Of a stretch of DNA of 64,000 nucleotides, positions 26,740 to 38,532 are shown piece by piece (the first letter of the stretch is position 1; the number at the start of each line of letters is the position of its first letter). Source of the DNA: Choanephora cucurbitarum. Lineage: Eukaryota > Mucoromycota > Mucoromycetes > Mucorales > Choanephoraceae. The notes beneath the pieces were generated by a model. It was given only the letters and a program-made list of their open reading frames with translations, was not told where the DNA came from and did no database searches. The stretch lies in assembly GCA_025331435.1 (NCBI GenBank), contig JAIWNI010000008.1, positions 434,001 to 498,000 of the forward strand, read 5' to 3'. Both the position numbers and the translations under genes were made by a program.

Positions 26740-29126
26740 ACCCGACTGAATTGAGCACAAAAGAAGGGATAGAGTAAAAATGAAAGAGAAGGAGATAAAC
26801 AGAGATAAATGTTTGTTTTTCTGTCCTAATTTTTATGGTGATAATCAATACTATGTATTTTTTTTACTTGCATGTAATATTATTAAAAAATGAGGCGGCG
26901 AGAACGTTTGCGAGTCTGTCCCGATTTAGACTTGTTTATTCAATGGATTGGTTTGCATGTCGACAAAAAAAGGCGGAATTTTTGAGCAAGTGAAGAGCCT
27001 GTAACTAACAATCTTTCAATCACGCTGTTCGGCTGGTGAAATGCTGATCCTTAAATCTCCTTAAGAAAATCTCGTTTGTTTGTTTATAAGGTAGAAGTAC
27101 AAAGCCAAGCTATGTCTCTTTGAGAGCATACTAGTTGTTGTATTTTCACTCAAGAAAAAAAGAAAGAATTGCGCTGCTTGATGATCAATATGTATTTTAT
27201 TCTATGTGAATGTGCTTTTATTTCTTCTGTATTTATCTATTTGATTTAGTTATTTTGTGTTGCGCTTTCTACCCCTTTTATGTTTTTTTTTGGATAATTA
27301 AATCAAGCCTATTGATGCAAGGCAGAGTTCATCAAGACAGCGCACTATATCGTTTTTTCTTTGAATGGCCATTGCGTGTATTCTTCTAGACAACTGCGAT
27401 GGATGCTAAGCAATTTGCAATAAAGAAGCAATATAGTGTTTATTTCCCAAAAGAGAAAAGAAAAAGAGTGTTTGCTTTTGCTTCTACTCGCCTTTATATA
27501 TCAAACTCACTACTTAGCCAAGGAAAGTGTGTAAACAAACGTTGTAAATGACTACAGGCTGTATTCCTGACCTTAGGACAACAGCTTTTTCTCAAGCAGT
27601 AACAAGATTTAGAATTGCCATATTACTCTGAAGCATACATGTCGACTACCATTGTCACCAACGTATTCTTGTTCAACACAAGGCGTCAGAATTTTCAGTG
27701 TTGTATTGTCTGTCTATGGATAGTCAAAAATCATTTGGCAGCGCTTTTGTTGTTCGACGGGGCCATATTACATGATGAGCAAAGAGAAATGAACGTATAA
27801 TTCAATTTAGTTACTGAAAATGCAAAAATGATATTTGTTCTACAATAATGGGGGAGTGAAATAATAATAAAAAGGGGGCGGTGAGTGGAGAGGAGGACTG
27901 TATGCACTTCAATTCAAATCGATAAGCACATATGTAGAGGACTATAAAGTGGTCTACACATAAATGCATTAGTCCTATACTTTGCATGTGATTTAACGAA
28001 CGAAAACTTTATTATCAGAATGCTTTGTTTGAAGTTAAGTATGAGAAGTATGTTTTTTTTCTATTGGTAAAGCAGAATTTTCATGTTATGTGCACTTCTA
28101 TTTTTATAGTCTCTCTCTCTCTTTTTTTTTTCTAATACTCTTACCTTTTTTATCTGTATCGGTTACTTGCTAAAACAAGAGAATGTGCAGCTTACATTAA
28201 GAACCATATGTGACACTCTTTTCGCTAATTGAATACGAAGGATCACGAACATAACTATAGTAATTTTTCGTGTATTTTGATAAAAGAGAAAATACATGCA
28301 GAGTAAAAAAAAGTACCATATCTGTGTATACATTAGGAGAAAATCTGTTTGTATTTTGATATAATATGTTATTAAAAGAAGTAAAAAACGAGACCGAGTT
28401 TTTTTTTGAAAAAAAGAGAAGAACTATAGCAAGAATAGATTAACGAAGAAGATAAGAGAGAGAAGGAGTCGTATTGTGTTGATCTCGCAACCTCAAAGGA
28501 TATTGTATAAAAAGAATATAGAATTTCCCTTAAGGAGCCCATATTCGAGATGATTGATTTTTTGTAAACAAATAGTCTCTTCGGAAGTTTAAAGGTTACG
28601 TGACTGAGACATCCAAGCTATGTAGCCTTATTGGCTGAAAAATTAACGTCCAATTTTTTTAGCTGAATTTTTACAGTGTGTAGAAGAAACAAGGAGGTTT
28701 TATAGTGTGCGGGCGTTTTTCGTTTTACAGCGCTTTTTAACCCACTCATTATTTTTTTTCACACTACACACTAAAGGTAAAGTATACACTACACACTACC
28801 ACTTCTTTAAAGCCTATACACGCTTATTATATGCTTATAACGCATATGGCTATATGTTCCTTTCAGGTCTATATGCTTATGACATATATTTTCTTTTCTC
28901 TTTTCTTTCTCTCTCTTTTTGTTATTTTAACAAAGAGGAGCAAGCTTTTTTCTATTGGTCATCTCACCTTCTCATCATCACTTCCTTCACCTTTTTTATT
29001 TTTCATAAATTTCTTAACATGTCCTTCCCTATACTAAACACCACTTATAAAATTTAAAATCCGCATGAATCAAAATAAACGCTAACCTTTCTATTCGTTC
29101 AATTTCTGAACGTAATATACATATAG
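26740..29126. other. Intergenic region
   Basis: About 2.4 kb between the divergent class IV chitin synthase and HMG-box genes. It is AT-rich with long T-runs and open frames only in low-complexity sequence (for example 28707-29057, Phe/Leu-rich). Both promoters should lie here; no other gene or RNA was recognised. Confidence 0.5.
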
Positions 29127-29548
29127 ATGCCTAAGGAAACTCAAAAGGTCACCAAGCGTGCTGCTGACAAGGAAGACAAGAAGAAGCGCTCCAAGAAGGA
29201 CCCCAATGCTCCTAAGCGTGGTTTGTCTGCCTACATGTTCTTCTCTCAAGAACAAAGACAAACCGTCAAGGAAGAAAACCCTGAAGCCACCTTTGGTAAG
29301 ATATTTTTGTTTCCTTCAAGGTAACTCCCAAGCTCATTTTTTCTTTTTATTAAGGTCAAATTGGTAAGCTTCTTGGTGAAAAATGGAAGAACATGAGCGA
29401 AGACGAAAAGAAGGTAAGCTGCAGAGATCTTTACTTCAAAAGAAGTTATCTTCTCCCTATTTACTCACAATCAATCAATTAGCCTTACGTTGAAAAGGCT
29501 GAAAAGGACAAGCAGCGTTACGAAGGTGAAAAGGCTTCTCGCAAGTAA
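29127..29548 (+). CDS. Single HMG-box chromatin protein (Nhp6-like)
   Basis: Non-sequence-specific DNA-bending protein. Exons 29127-29295, 29355-29413 and 29483-29548 give 97 aa, matching yeast Nhp6 (about 93 aa). A lysine-rich tail ([16 protein letters not shown]) precedes the HMG box, which begins [19 protein letters not shown] and runs through [15 protein letters not shown] and [14 protein letters not shown]. Nhp6 proteins help FACT and other nucleosome-remodelling complexes. The gene converges on the Rrg9-like gene. Confidence 0.95.
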
Positions 29549-29880
29549 ATAAACTACGTGTTTTCCTTCTCTCTTCATTATCTTTTACTATAACGAATCT
29601 ATTCTTTACTTATTAAAATATTATACTCGCGTTCATTTTCAAGTTTACAGTTCTATTTATTATTAGAACAATAAAAACATCGTTAGATTTGACAAGTATG
29701 TCTTGCTGTGACCCTTAGTAAAAAAAAAATTTTTTTTTATTGCTGAAATATGTGTCATAACACTTTATTCTATCGGGACTAACTATGTCGCGTATCCCTC
29801 CCTTCTCAACTTTGTCTTTCCTTCTCTTCTCTTTCAACCACAGCAGCAGACAAGAAGTTCTTTTTCTGTATTTCCTCTTC

Positions 29881-30279
29881 TTATTCTTTACCTTGAGGCT
29901 TGTTAGTTTTGAATTGTTCTCTTCGATGTCTCATAGCTTCGAATCGATTTTTCTCTTGTCGTTCAGCATCTTTTTGTGTAGGCAAATACTTTGATTTTAA
30001 AATACGCTTAACTGCTTCGACGGAAAGTTTAAATTCTTGCGAGATCCTAACAGGATTATAGATGCTTGGTTGCTGAGAAATACAAAACAAGTCAAAACGA
30101 TTCTTATTTTTAAACGATATGGGTTATTGTCTTACAAGTGCAGCTAAAAGACGAATTTTATCCATCGTAGGTCTTGATACACGCTTTTTTGGCAGCCAAC
30201 GTTCAGAAGTAGGCTTTGTTGTAAACAGACGTACAGGTATGCGGACAAAATTGGAACGTGAGAGTGTAAGTCCAAACAT
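29881..30279 (-). CDS. Rrg9/neugrin-like mitochondrial protein
   Basis: Two exons (30279-30136, 30072-29881) give 111 aa. The N-terminus (MFGLTLSRSNFVRIPVRLFT) is Arg/Ser/hydrophobic and lacks acidic residues, as expected for a mitochondrial presequence. The body reads WLPKKRVSRPTMDKIRLLAA, then ISQEFKLSVEAVKRILKSKY, which matches the Rrg9/neugrin helix-turn-helix-like domain as I know it. Rrg9 is required for respiratory growth and mitochondrial genome maintenance in yeast; neugrin has a role in mitochondrial rRNA biology. The basic tail is rich in Arg, Glu and Lys. Family call is by motif memory, not alignment. Confidence 0.65.
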
Positions 30280-30299
30280 TAACAATAAAAGATGAAGGA

Positions 30300-31315
30300 A
30301 GAGAAAAAAGAAATGCCATACAAGGACTGCTTCCTTTTGACATAAAATTTGAAGTGCAGCTTGCTCAAAATCTCTGTTATTAGCGAAAACTTCCTCTACA
30401 AAGTTTGAGTAATGGTGTTAAAGAAGAAAAGACGAGAAACATATTAGCGTTGAAGACGGTGATGATAGTACGAAGGATTTCTTTTCTAACAGACTTATTG
30501 CGAAAACGATTGACACAGTCAAACTTCCTATTGTCTAAGTCCTGCTCTTGTGCATGTAAAGTTGCTGTTTTTTGCTCAAGTGCGGATTTCTATCAGTACA
30601 TACAACACTTTATGTTTGAGCCGTTGTTGATCGTTGGGACTTTGATAAGCTTCACTTCATATTATCAACAGAAATTCTGAGTGCTTCTGAAGCCCAAAGT
30701 TGTGCTTGAATTTCATCATTACCGATACCATGACACGGGCTTGTGTGAGTGACGACGTACAATGTCTCTCTTGTTTAGCAAAGACTAAACTAGTAATTTA
30801 CTTTAGTAGTAAAAGGTTTAGCAGCAAAAGTAATTTAGAGCGCCGTCCTCAAGGCATCATTACCATTGTACACATAGCACAGACTCAAAATTGAACCCTC
30901 TTGCCTAACTGACTCTCGCGTTCTATCATTTCAGACAACACTATTTACTTCCCGTAAGCACAGCGCTGTCAAAAAAAATCATTGATCAATTCACTAAACG
31001 ATACCAGAGCTCGAATGGCCTTGCTAGCCTTGCTGGGAAAGACAAACTTACCATTCTTCTACACGGTTTAAAAGATGGCGATGAATTTCTCCTCATACTT
31101 GAGTAATGACTATCTGAATTGCTTTGATAAGAGGAACTTTTACTTATATCTAGTATCTTTCTTCTGATCTTGATGTAGGAAAGATCTGTTTCATTTACTG
31201 ACACAAGAAAAATGAGTGCAACAAAGGTTTGTAAAACTATACAGCGACGATCTTTTTTTAGATGATGTATCATTTTGGTAATCTGACAACCGAAAAAAGA
31301 TCTAAGTAACTGCAT
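30300..31315 (-). other. Coding-like minus-strand fragments, unresolved gene or relic
   Basis: Upstream of the Rrg9-like gene, the minus strand shows protein-like stretches in shifting frames: NDEIQAQLWASEALRISVDN (about 30660-30720), LHAQEQDLDNRKFDCVNRFR with KEILRTIITVFNAN (about 30440-30560), and EEVFANNRDFEQAALQIL (about 30325-30395). There is also a 109-codon frame at 30986-31315 with a GTAAGT donor near its end. The phases I tried do not join cleanly, so this is either a multi-exon gene I could not assemble or a degraded one. I do not recognise a family; the Glu/Gln-rich composition suggests coiled coil. Confidence 0.3.
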
Positions 31316-31880
31316 CCTATCTTTTATTCATCGCACTAACCGTTTGTAGGAAGAGGAAAATAAGAAAACATAAGTTTTCTGTATAAGCATATCTTTTGTG
31401 ATTTCAAAGATTACTAACAAGAGGAAAAAGATAGCAAAATTGTACAGTGTTGCAACAAGCATCGAAGTTAAAGGATAATATAAAGTGCTTATAGATGGTT
31501 TTATTTTTTTAGTAGGAGGTTCTTATTATACAAAGTGTTCATGTGAGTGAACATAAAAGAGAAAGAGAAAGGGACATATAATCATATCTATATGATGGTG
31601 GTGATGATTGACAATGTGAATGGTTATCTACATAATAGCTTTTCGTGGCTGTTTGGAGGAAAAGTATTGAGGGGAGGGGAGCTATATGGATTGTTCAAGT
31701 GAGGGAATTTTCATAATTGGGATGTAAAAAGAAAAAGTACAGAAGAATAAATAAGATGGGCTTTAACACAAGCATGTCTATAGGTTGTAATGAATGAATA
31801 ATCAGGAGGAAAGGTTTTTTTTTGCCTGGGAAAGGGAGAGAGGGAGGGAGAAATAATGCAGAATGCACACGCTTAGATGA

Positions 31881-33080
31881 TCAAGAATTTTCTGGGCCAT
31901 TGTTATCATTGTTGTTACGTTTTGAACTAGAAGATTTACTTCGACGATTTTTCAGATTGAGTAACAGAACGCCTGTAGTAGGATAGGTGTTTGGCGGTGG
32001 TATAGGTTCGGGGGAAGGCTTACGTCTACTTGATCCTTGATACGGAGAAGCAGACCTTCTCAGTTTGGCTCTAAGGGCTTCCATCACTTTCTCATGATCT
32101 AAGGGCTGAGCTGTTGGAGGAGAACCTGAAGCCTGCTTACTTTTGTTCTCGTTTTTATTGATGTTAAGATCACCTAGATTTAGAACAGTTTCATACGAAA
32201 GCGTACGATGTGCTCCTTTCCTTGCTGGTGAAGCAGCGTATCGAGTTTTGGGAGACGATCGAGGTGACTTCTTTGAGCTGGTTGTACTACTTGTGCTGTT
32301 CTTTCGTTTCAGTTGATGCAATGGACCATTCGATGGAACAATAGGAGCCGTAGCCAGCGTAGGTGAAAAGAGGGGCATGTCCATGTCAGGTGGTGAGCAT
32401 GACATAAAGCCTCTTCCGTTCTCATAACTATACATATCGAACTGATTGGGGGAGACCATATCCATGGAAGGTGAAGACGAAGAGACGCTGGCATTCCCTT
32501 TAGCGCTATAGTGTACTTCTGATTGTTTAATCGGAAGAGGCGATGATGGGCGTGTTGAATGCAGAGAATAAGATGGTTCAGCAAACTGGCTACTTTGATC
32601 GATAAATGAAGACTCAAAAAGAGAGGGATGCGCCTGGTTATGCTCGCTGATGAATCTGTCTAAGATGAACATGTCAGAACGCTTTCCCTTTTGATTTTCC
32701 TTGTTGAGCAGTTACCTAATATCAAACTAGCTTCTTGATCAAGTTGGGTATCTTGGTTTTGATTCATTTCGTATTCAATTAGCTTAGTTTGTAGTCGGGC
32801 TTCTTCAGCTTGTCGCATTTCTTCTGCTGTTTTTTTCTAAAGGGAACATATTCTTTAGAACTGAATCCAACTTGTCTTCGGTCATGATGGTTCTTACCTT
32901 ATCCTCTTCTGCTTTAGCAATAAGGATATGATCAAATAGCTGAGAATTGTCATTGTATGCCGTTAATATATCGTCCACTGACATGTTGCTGAAGCCTCTC
33001 GTATGTCTTGTATACTCGTTATAGTTGTCTGACTGATCAGTGTAGTCAGGTAAGCTGTCATTTCTTTCTTTCGGAGGCAT
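31881..33080 (-). CDS. Hypothetical protein with coiled-coil segment and disordered tail
   Basis: Exons 33080-32898, 32836-32716 and 32659-31881 give 360 aa; an in-frame ATG at 33104 would add 8 residues. The N-terminal 100 residues are structured-looking: MSVDDILTAYNDNSQLFDHI, then a charged helix with heptad character (KTAEEMRQAEEARLQTKLIE) and SLILDRFISEHN. The rest is Ser/Pro-rich and probably disordered, with basic patches (KRKNSTSS, KKSPRSSPKTR, RRSKSSSSKR) and a short conserved-looking helix (HEKVMEALRAKLRRS) near residue 295. I do not recognise it. The Ser-Pro sites and basic patches suggest a phosphoregulated nuclear protein, which is inference. Confidence 0.75.
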
Positions 33081-33104
33081 TATTTTAAATGGAATCAAGA
33101 GCAT

Positions 33105-35052
33105 AAAGAGATCACAATTGGAGTAATTTTTGGGGGATAACTGATTGACAAGGCAATCTCAATGCAGCAAATAAAAGAAGATGTATACACTTTCTTCTTC
33201 TTGAAATGAGCAAAACGAAAACAAAGACGAGCTTAAAAAGAGAGAAGGAATAGAGAAAGAATGTCCTGATTATATACATAAGAAAAAATTAAAAATAAAC
33301 ACAGCAAATCGGTAGCTTAAAGTCGGTCCATTAAAACCCCAAAGTTTATCCATTGATCCCCGCGAACATCTAAAGAAGAGGCCTGCTTTTGATAGATCAT
33401 TGCTATTCACCACGTTTTGTGAGCCAGGTACAGAATTTATGTCGGCAAATGCTAGCAAAAATAAAACAAAATAAGAAAATAAAAAATGAAAATGAGTTAA
33501 AAATAAACATACATGTTAGCCAATGAAATACTAGGAACACTCGTTACAGTTTGCTCACGAACTTAACCATAACGTTGCAGAAAAGGGTAGCTAGCAACTT
33601 TCTACTATAAAAGTCAATCCATCTTACACCCAAATTTCCTTCTTGACTTACAAACTATTGTTAGTTGACATACACTACATATACTTGATTCTAAAAATAA
33701 CTTCCTCACTCGTTACCGGATGCGCTTTCTCAAGCCTGTATTGTCTGATCTTACTTGTAACAGAAAAGAGAAATGACTGAGTCATTCAAATTGCAGAATG
33801 ACACTAAATTTAATTCTGTGTAATTTCTCTGATAGTCCTATTCAATCATCTTTCTCTCTCAGTGCTTTCCACAAATTTGTTTCGAGACAGGTTGCAATTC
33901 AAACTTTAGTTTTATTTTTAGCAAACCTTTTTTTAGTATTGTAAAGTTCTACTTAAAGGAAAAAGAAGTGCTGAGATTGATTTTACATTAATTGTAGACT
34001 ACATAACATAGGATTACATAACAGAAGATTGGTTTCTCTCATTTTGTCCTAATTAACTCTTTATAACTAAAGATAAATTTACAACGTAAATGCTATGTTA
34101 GAGGATGAATTGCTGGAGTCAAAAAGTTATTTCTTTTTCATTGATATTTAAAACAATATGGCTAACAAAAGAGGGAGAGGGTATGGATCACAAAGAGATA
34201 GAAAAAGAGATAGAAAAAGAAAGAGAAAGAGAGAGAAAGGGTCAGGGTTACACTATTTTTCAATTATGAGCTCATCTAACTGCTTCAAACTTAATCTAAC
34301 GACAATTGTCCAGTGGCTTGAGGAGTTAATGGTATTATTATAGTACCCTGTGAAACAGTTGAAAAAAGAAAAAAAAGTAATGCTGAAAACACTATATCAA
34401 CCTCTCTTGATAGCCCTGCAAAAAGGAAAGAAGAAAAAAGAAAGTGCATTGTTGGGAATTCAAAATCGTTGTCAGGCAACACGAAAGCATGTACAACGGT
34501 CCTTTCAAGTGATCAAAGCTTAAGTATAAATTCATTATAAGCACTATCGGAGCCATTTGTTCTCAAAATGACGTTGTACATCTGAACAAACAAACCTTAA
34601 CTTAACTTGCGCACACTTGAACTCAAAAATCGTACACAGAAGAGTGTCACGGTAAAATTTCTCTTCCTTTCTATATATTTTGTTTTTTTTTCCTCAAATC
34701 AGTAATTATTTCTTTATCAAGAGACATTTGAGGTAGATAAGCAAAGCGCATATGCTATTTTTTCCTCAAAGAGTTACTGAATTGGCAAAGAGATTGCCTA
34801 AGAACATGATTGTTCACTTTGTTTTTACTTTCTTTTTTCTATTGTCTCTATTTTGCTTAATAACATAGTTCTGTTTCTAGTTACTTTAAAACAACGATCT
34901 CTGAAATCAAATGGTTTTGAGTTCAGTATTCAATCTTATTCTGTTGGTTGTTGAAAGACAGTTTTAAATTATACATAACACATGTTACACTCAACACAAA
35001 AGCCCTCTTGTAGGTGCCAGAGGATGATGGATCTGATTTGTAAGCGTAAATT
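33105..35052. other. Intergenic region left of the transposon
   Basis: About 1.9 kb, AT-rich. Small frames exist at 33270-33458 (minus) and 34158-34343 (plus; a purine-rich AGA/AAG repeat giving Arg/Lys text), neither convincing. It should contain the promoter of the hypothetical gene to the left. Confidence 0.5.
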
Positions 35053-35055
35053 AAA
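35053..35055. repeat. Target site duplication, left copy (AAA)
   Basis: The three bases before the CACTA terminus; the same three bases follow the right terminus. Three-base duplications are typical of CACTA elements, but AAA is low-complexity and could match by chance. Confidence 0.6.
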
Positions 35056-35092
35056 CACTATGGAAAGAAATCGTCTGAGATTGATCTGAAAT
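35056..35092 (+). repeat. Left terminal inverted repeat of the CACTA element
   Basis: Begins CACTATGGAAAG and contains TCTGAGATTGATCTGAAAT, which aligns position by position with the inverted right end. Further TCTGAA motifs continue to about 35215. Confidence 0.8.
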
Positions 35093-35350
35093 TATTCAAA
35101 TTTATCTGAACTGCATCTGAAAAATTGTTATCAGTTACTGGGAACTGAAAACGCCTTGAAGTTCATCTGAATTAAATAAGAGGATTTTCAGATATAAAAT
35201 ATCTGAAATTATTTAAGTGCCTTTCGTCTGTGACAATTGGGAATTTGTAAAAAGATGTGAAAATGTCTATTTAATGGATATGATTTTTTGGTAGTCTAAA
35301 GATATAAGCAGCAAGAAAAAGGTGTAGAAAAGGATAAATGAAGAGCTGGG

Positions 35351-38032
35351 TTAAGTGAATGTAAACATGTTTTCAGGTTGAGGGGATCCTATTTCAAGAC
35401 TAGAGCGCTTCATTTCAGGCCAAAAGAAATACATCCTGTTGTTGAATTCATCCAGCTGGCAGCAAGACTTCATCATGACAACAGGATTGATTAGATTGGA
35501 GGCAGGGATTACCTCGAGTAAGGTGCTGTGATAAACTTCTTCCATGTTGGCGTGAAGATTGCCATCACAGAAAGGAATACCGGCAGGAGAAATGGAAACA
35601 TGTTGCAAAAGTTGGATGAGGCAAAAAGAGTTCAGAGGGCTGGCCTCAGATTGTTGATGAGTGAACAGCAGCAGACACTTTGCCAGACAAGGAGTGGAGG
35701 TGTACTTAGAATGAACTAAGACATAATCCGATCTACGCTTGCGGTTTTTAGGTGGTCTTAAATGGCTGCTGTACACACTTTTGTGGTTTGCTTTTACTGA
35801 TCGGTAATAATGAATTGTTGGCTGTAAGTCAGCAGGCATAACACTAGTGGCTTCGGAAAGGAGCTCTTGTAATCTATGTTTTTTAAAGGCTTTGATTTTT
35901 GCTTCTGCAGAAGTAAAAGCATCAAGATCAGTTTGATCAGTTTCATTTGAATACGACAGCGTACTTCTAGCCAGAAAGTTGTTGTAAGCCTCGTTGATTA
36001 GAATGTTTTCGGCATTAGCTTCAACATCTACCGGAGAACGGATCGACTTCTTCAACCTCTGGATACGTCGTTCTAACGCGTTACAGCTGATCTGCTGCAA
36101 ACCTACTTCTTCAGCAACTTGCACTAAATGACTAAGATAGTGCTGATTTACTGTGAAATCAGAACCATCCAAGTTTTCGACAAGGAAGCGATGCCATTCT
36201 TGGATCAAAAATTCAAGGGAAACAAGCTCGTGCAAATCAATTTTGCGTTGCGATGCAATAGCAGCAATCTTTGAGATAGTGTATAAGGCATCCACACATT
36301 TGTCAACATGTTCTAAGCTGGGCCTATTTTTCTTTTCGCTGTTTTGAACGTAAAGCTGTTCTACAACAAACGTAGGTAATACATATTGTAAAAACATAGC
36401 CCAGTCCACACCACGCAATCTTTGTTTAGGACTAAAAAAATCTTTGAATTCACCTTCAAAAATGAGCGGCAGAGAAGGGGCTTGTTCGTTTATGATCAAA
36501 GAGATCGCAGCTTGATACCTTGGCTTGAGTTCCAAGACAGAACCTTTTCTGGTTATGAACCCTTTAATTTGCTTGGCAATGTTTAGGTTGAAAAGATGGA
36601 ATATATCCAAACCAAGAAACATGACAGAGGCAAATGCCTTCAACTTCCGGAAGCAAGACTTCTTTTTAATGCCATGCTTGACATCCCCTTTCTTGTAGTC
36701 TTCAATGGTTCTTTGGCGGCAAAGGTCAGTTGGTTGGTTTGAAGCTTTACCAAGATGGCCCACTTTGAACGGCCGGATGGTACAGAAGCGACAAGGGAAG
36801 TAAGAAGTGTGGCCGGTCAAATGATTGAGCTCAGATACAGCAGGAATATCACCATAAGAGCCAATCAAGTGAACCTTGACACTGTAAGTCTTCTCCCCAA
36901 TGGTGACAACCATACCTTCATTTTCCAGCTCTTGAAGTTCTTGCACCATATGAAACAAGTAACTATGAATGTTCTTGTTCTTGGGCAAGCAGGCAACGTC
37001 AATCATATTCTCCTTCTTGTATCTATTTTTTTGAATTAGCTGTCCATGCAATGGTTTTTTTTGTTCTGTATTTCTTAGACATACCTTTCACTTTCAGGCA
37101 AGTTCAATATTTGGAGCATGACAGTTACCAAGCCTTTTTTGCCGTATTCTTGAGGTCTGAAGCCATCAACATAAAGGCCAAGAGCCAAATCGTATTTGCC
37201 CTTAAAAAGACCGACTTCGTCAATCAACTTTTGCACGAACGTGCCCTGGAAATACTTCGAAATGGGATTTCCATCTGACTTATTGGCGTCATCCACAAAA
37301 GAGGTGCTTTTGAACAACGAAGCAAGCTGAGGTGCTATCTCCAGCTGCTTGTGTGTTCTTCTTGCCTTTCCTCTTTTGTCAAAGCGATTTTCAAAGCATA
37401 CAGGACATTTTTTAGTTGCTTTGTTTTTGAAGCAGTAACATCCGTTGATACAGATGTCATACTTGTTCGTCTTCACAACTGTTTGCTTCTTGCTGATAGT
37501 TGATGCACGATACGATGAAATGATCTCAGGATGGCCTAAAAGTACTCTGTTTAGCCGAATATTTAATCAACACAATCTGCTTTTCGTTACCAGGATGATG
37601 CTTCTTGTACCATTGAATCATATCAATGACGGTTCTTTTACGCACATTTCCTTCCTTCATTATTTCATGGAATTCTTTGTTCTTCAAATCCAAGATTTGT
37701 ACTTCTTCTTCTTTGTCAGGCAAGATATAATGTCTTTTGACCTTGCTGAAGTCAATGATTTCATCTTCATCAACCCATTCATTCAAATCGCCTTCGGACA
37801 AACAATGTCCTTCATCGAATCCATCGTCAGTTGTCTCCATACGATCAGTGCTCAAGTTTTCTTCGTTGCTCTGAAGGTTAAGCTTCTGTTTTTTGATGAT
37901 CAACTCACGGATAGAGTCTTCATCGCTGCTGCTGTCATCAACACAAGACTGTAAATGTGCAGAAAACTTGCTGTTCATGATCCATTTTCCACAGTATTTG
38001 CATTCGCGCTTTTGCTTGTTGTAGGTGCTCAT
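35351..38032 (-). CDS. CACTA-type transposase (Tnp2/Plavaka-like)
   Basis: Three exons (38032-37591, 37535-37085, 37022-35351) sum to 854 aa with no internal stop. The N-terminus has a BED/C2H2-like zinc finger (CKYCGKW, then a His and Cys in SAHLQSC), followed by an acidic linker. The core carries the CxxC region YDICINGCYCFKNK...CPVCFENR, then LALGLYVDGFRP (candidate first catalytic Asp), then GSYGDIPAVSELNHLTGHTS with CRFC (candidate second Asp). The C-terminal part holds a helical region containing DFTVNQHYLSHL. This order is that of Tnp2-domain transposases. The introns (55 and 62 nt) remove apparent frame breaks, so the gene looks functional. Catalytic residue assignments are inferred from family pattern. 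Confidence 0.88.
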
Positions 38033-38532
38033 TTTGAAACTTATCGAAGAAAGAAGAAACCGATATCAAGTTATTTGTTCTGACGAGTAATTCATTTCAT
38101 CGTTGCACATAAATTTCAGGAACAAATCACAAATGCTATATAAAGAACAACGATGACTTCCAAAGTCAGATTGATGATCGTAAATAGTGCATAGGAATCA
38201 CTTCGCTATTAACTTGACACCATTACACTTGAGCTACTATATTTGATTTTTATCAGAGTGTATAACTAACTAATCATCATTTTATCCATACTACTTGAAG
38301 TTGCGTTTTTTGTTGTATATAAGCCATACTGAGAACAATAACAGTTTTCAAAGTCAGATTAGTCATCACAACATCGATATATATGGTTATATTAATCCGT
38401 CAGTTCCACACGTTCTAAGGGAAAACAAACAAAGAGTACGTTGTCATCAATCTTATGGAAAAGTCTTTTTTGACCTTTTTGCTTCAATTCAGTGATCGTA
38501 ACCTCAAAGACTTTTACTTCTAAAAAACTAAA
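38033..38532. promoter_or_regulatory. Divergent promoter region inside the transposon
   Basis: Separates the start codons of the two transposon genes. It contains two copies of CAAAGTCAGATT (near 38160 and 38350), each in a similar context of ATCA/GATC text, which may be a shared regulatory repeat. No other feature seen. Confidence 0.5.

Noticed and set aside
28707..29057. 116-codon plus-strand frame before the HMG-box gene
   Set aside because: Phe/Leu-rich translation of T-rich sequence, without ATG context or family features.
34158..34343. Arg/Lys-rich plus-strand frame
   Set aside because: Arises from an AGA/AAG purine repeat; low-complexity only.
37475..37600. Frameshift disabling the transposase
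   Set aside because: A 55-nt GT-AG intron (37590-37536) joins the frames cleanly, so no mutation is needed.
37445..37954. 169-codon plus-strand frame inside the transposase gene
   Set aside because: Antisense shadow of the transposase, whose minus-strand exons have clear family motifs.
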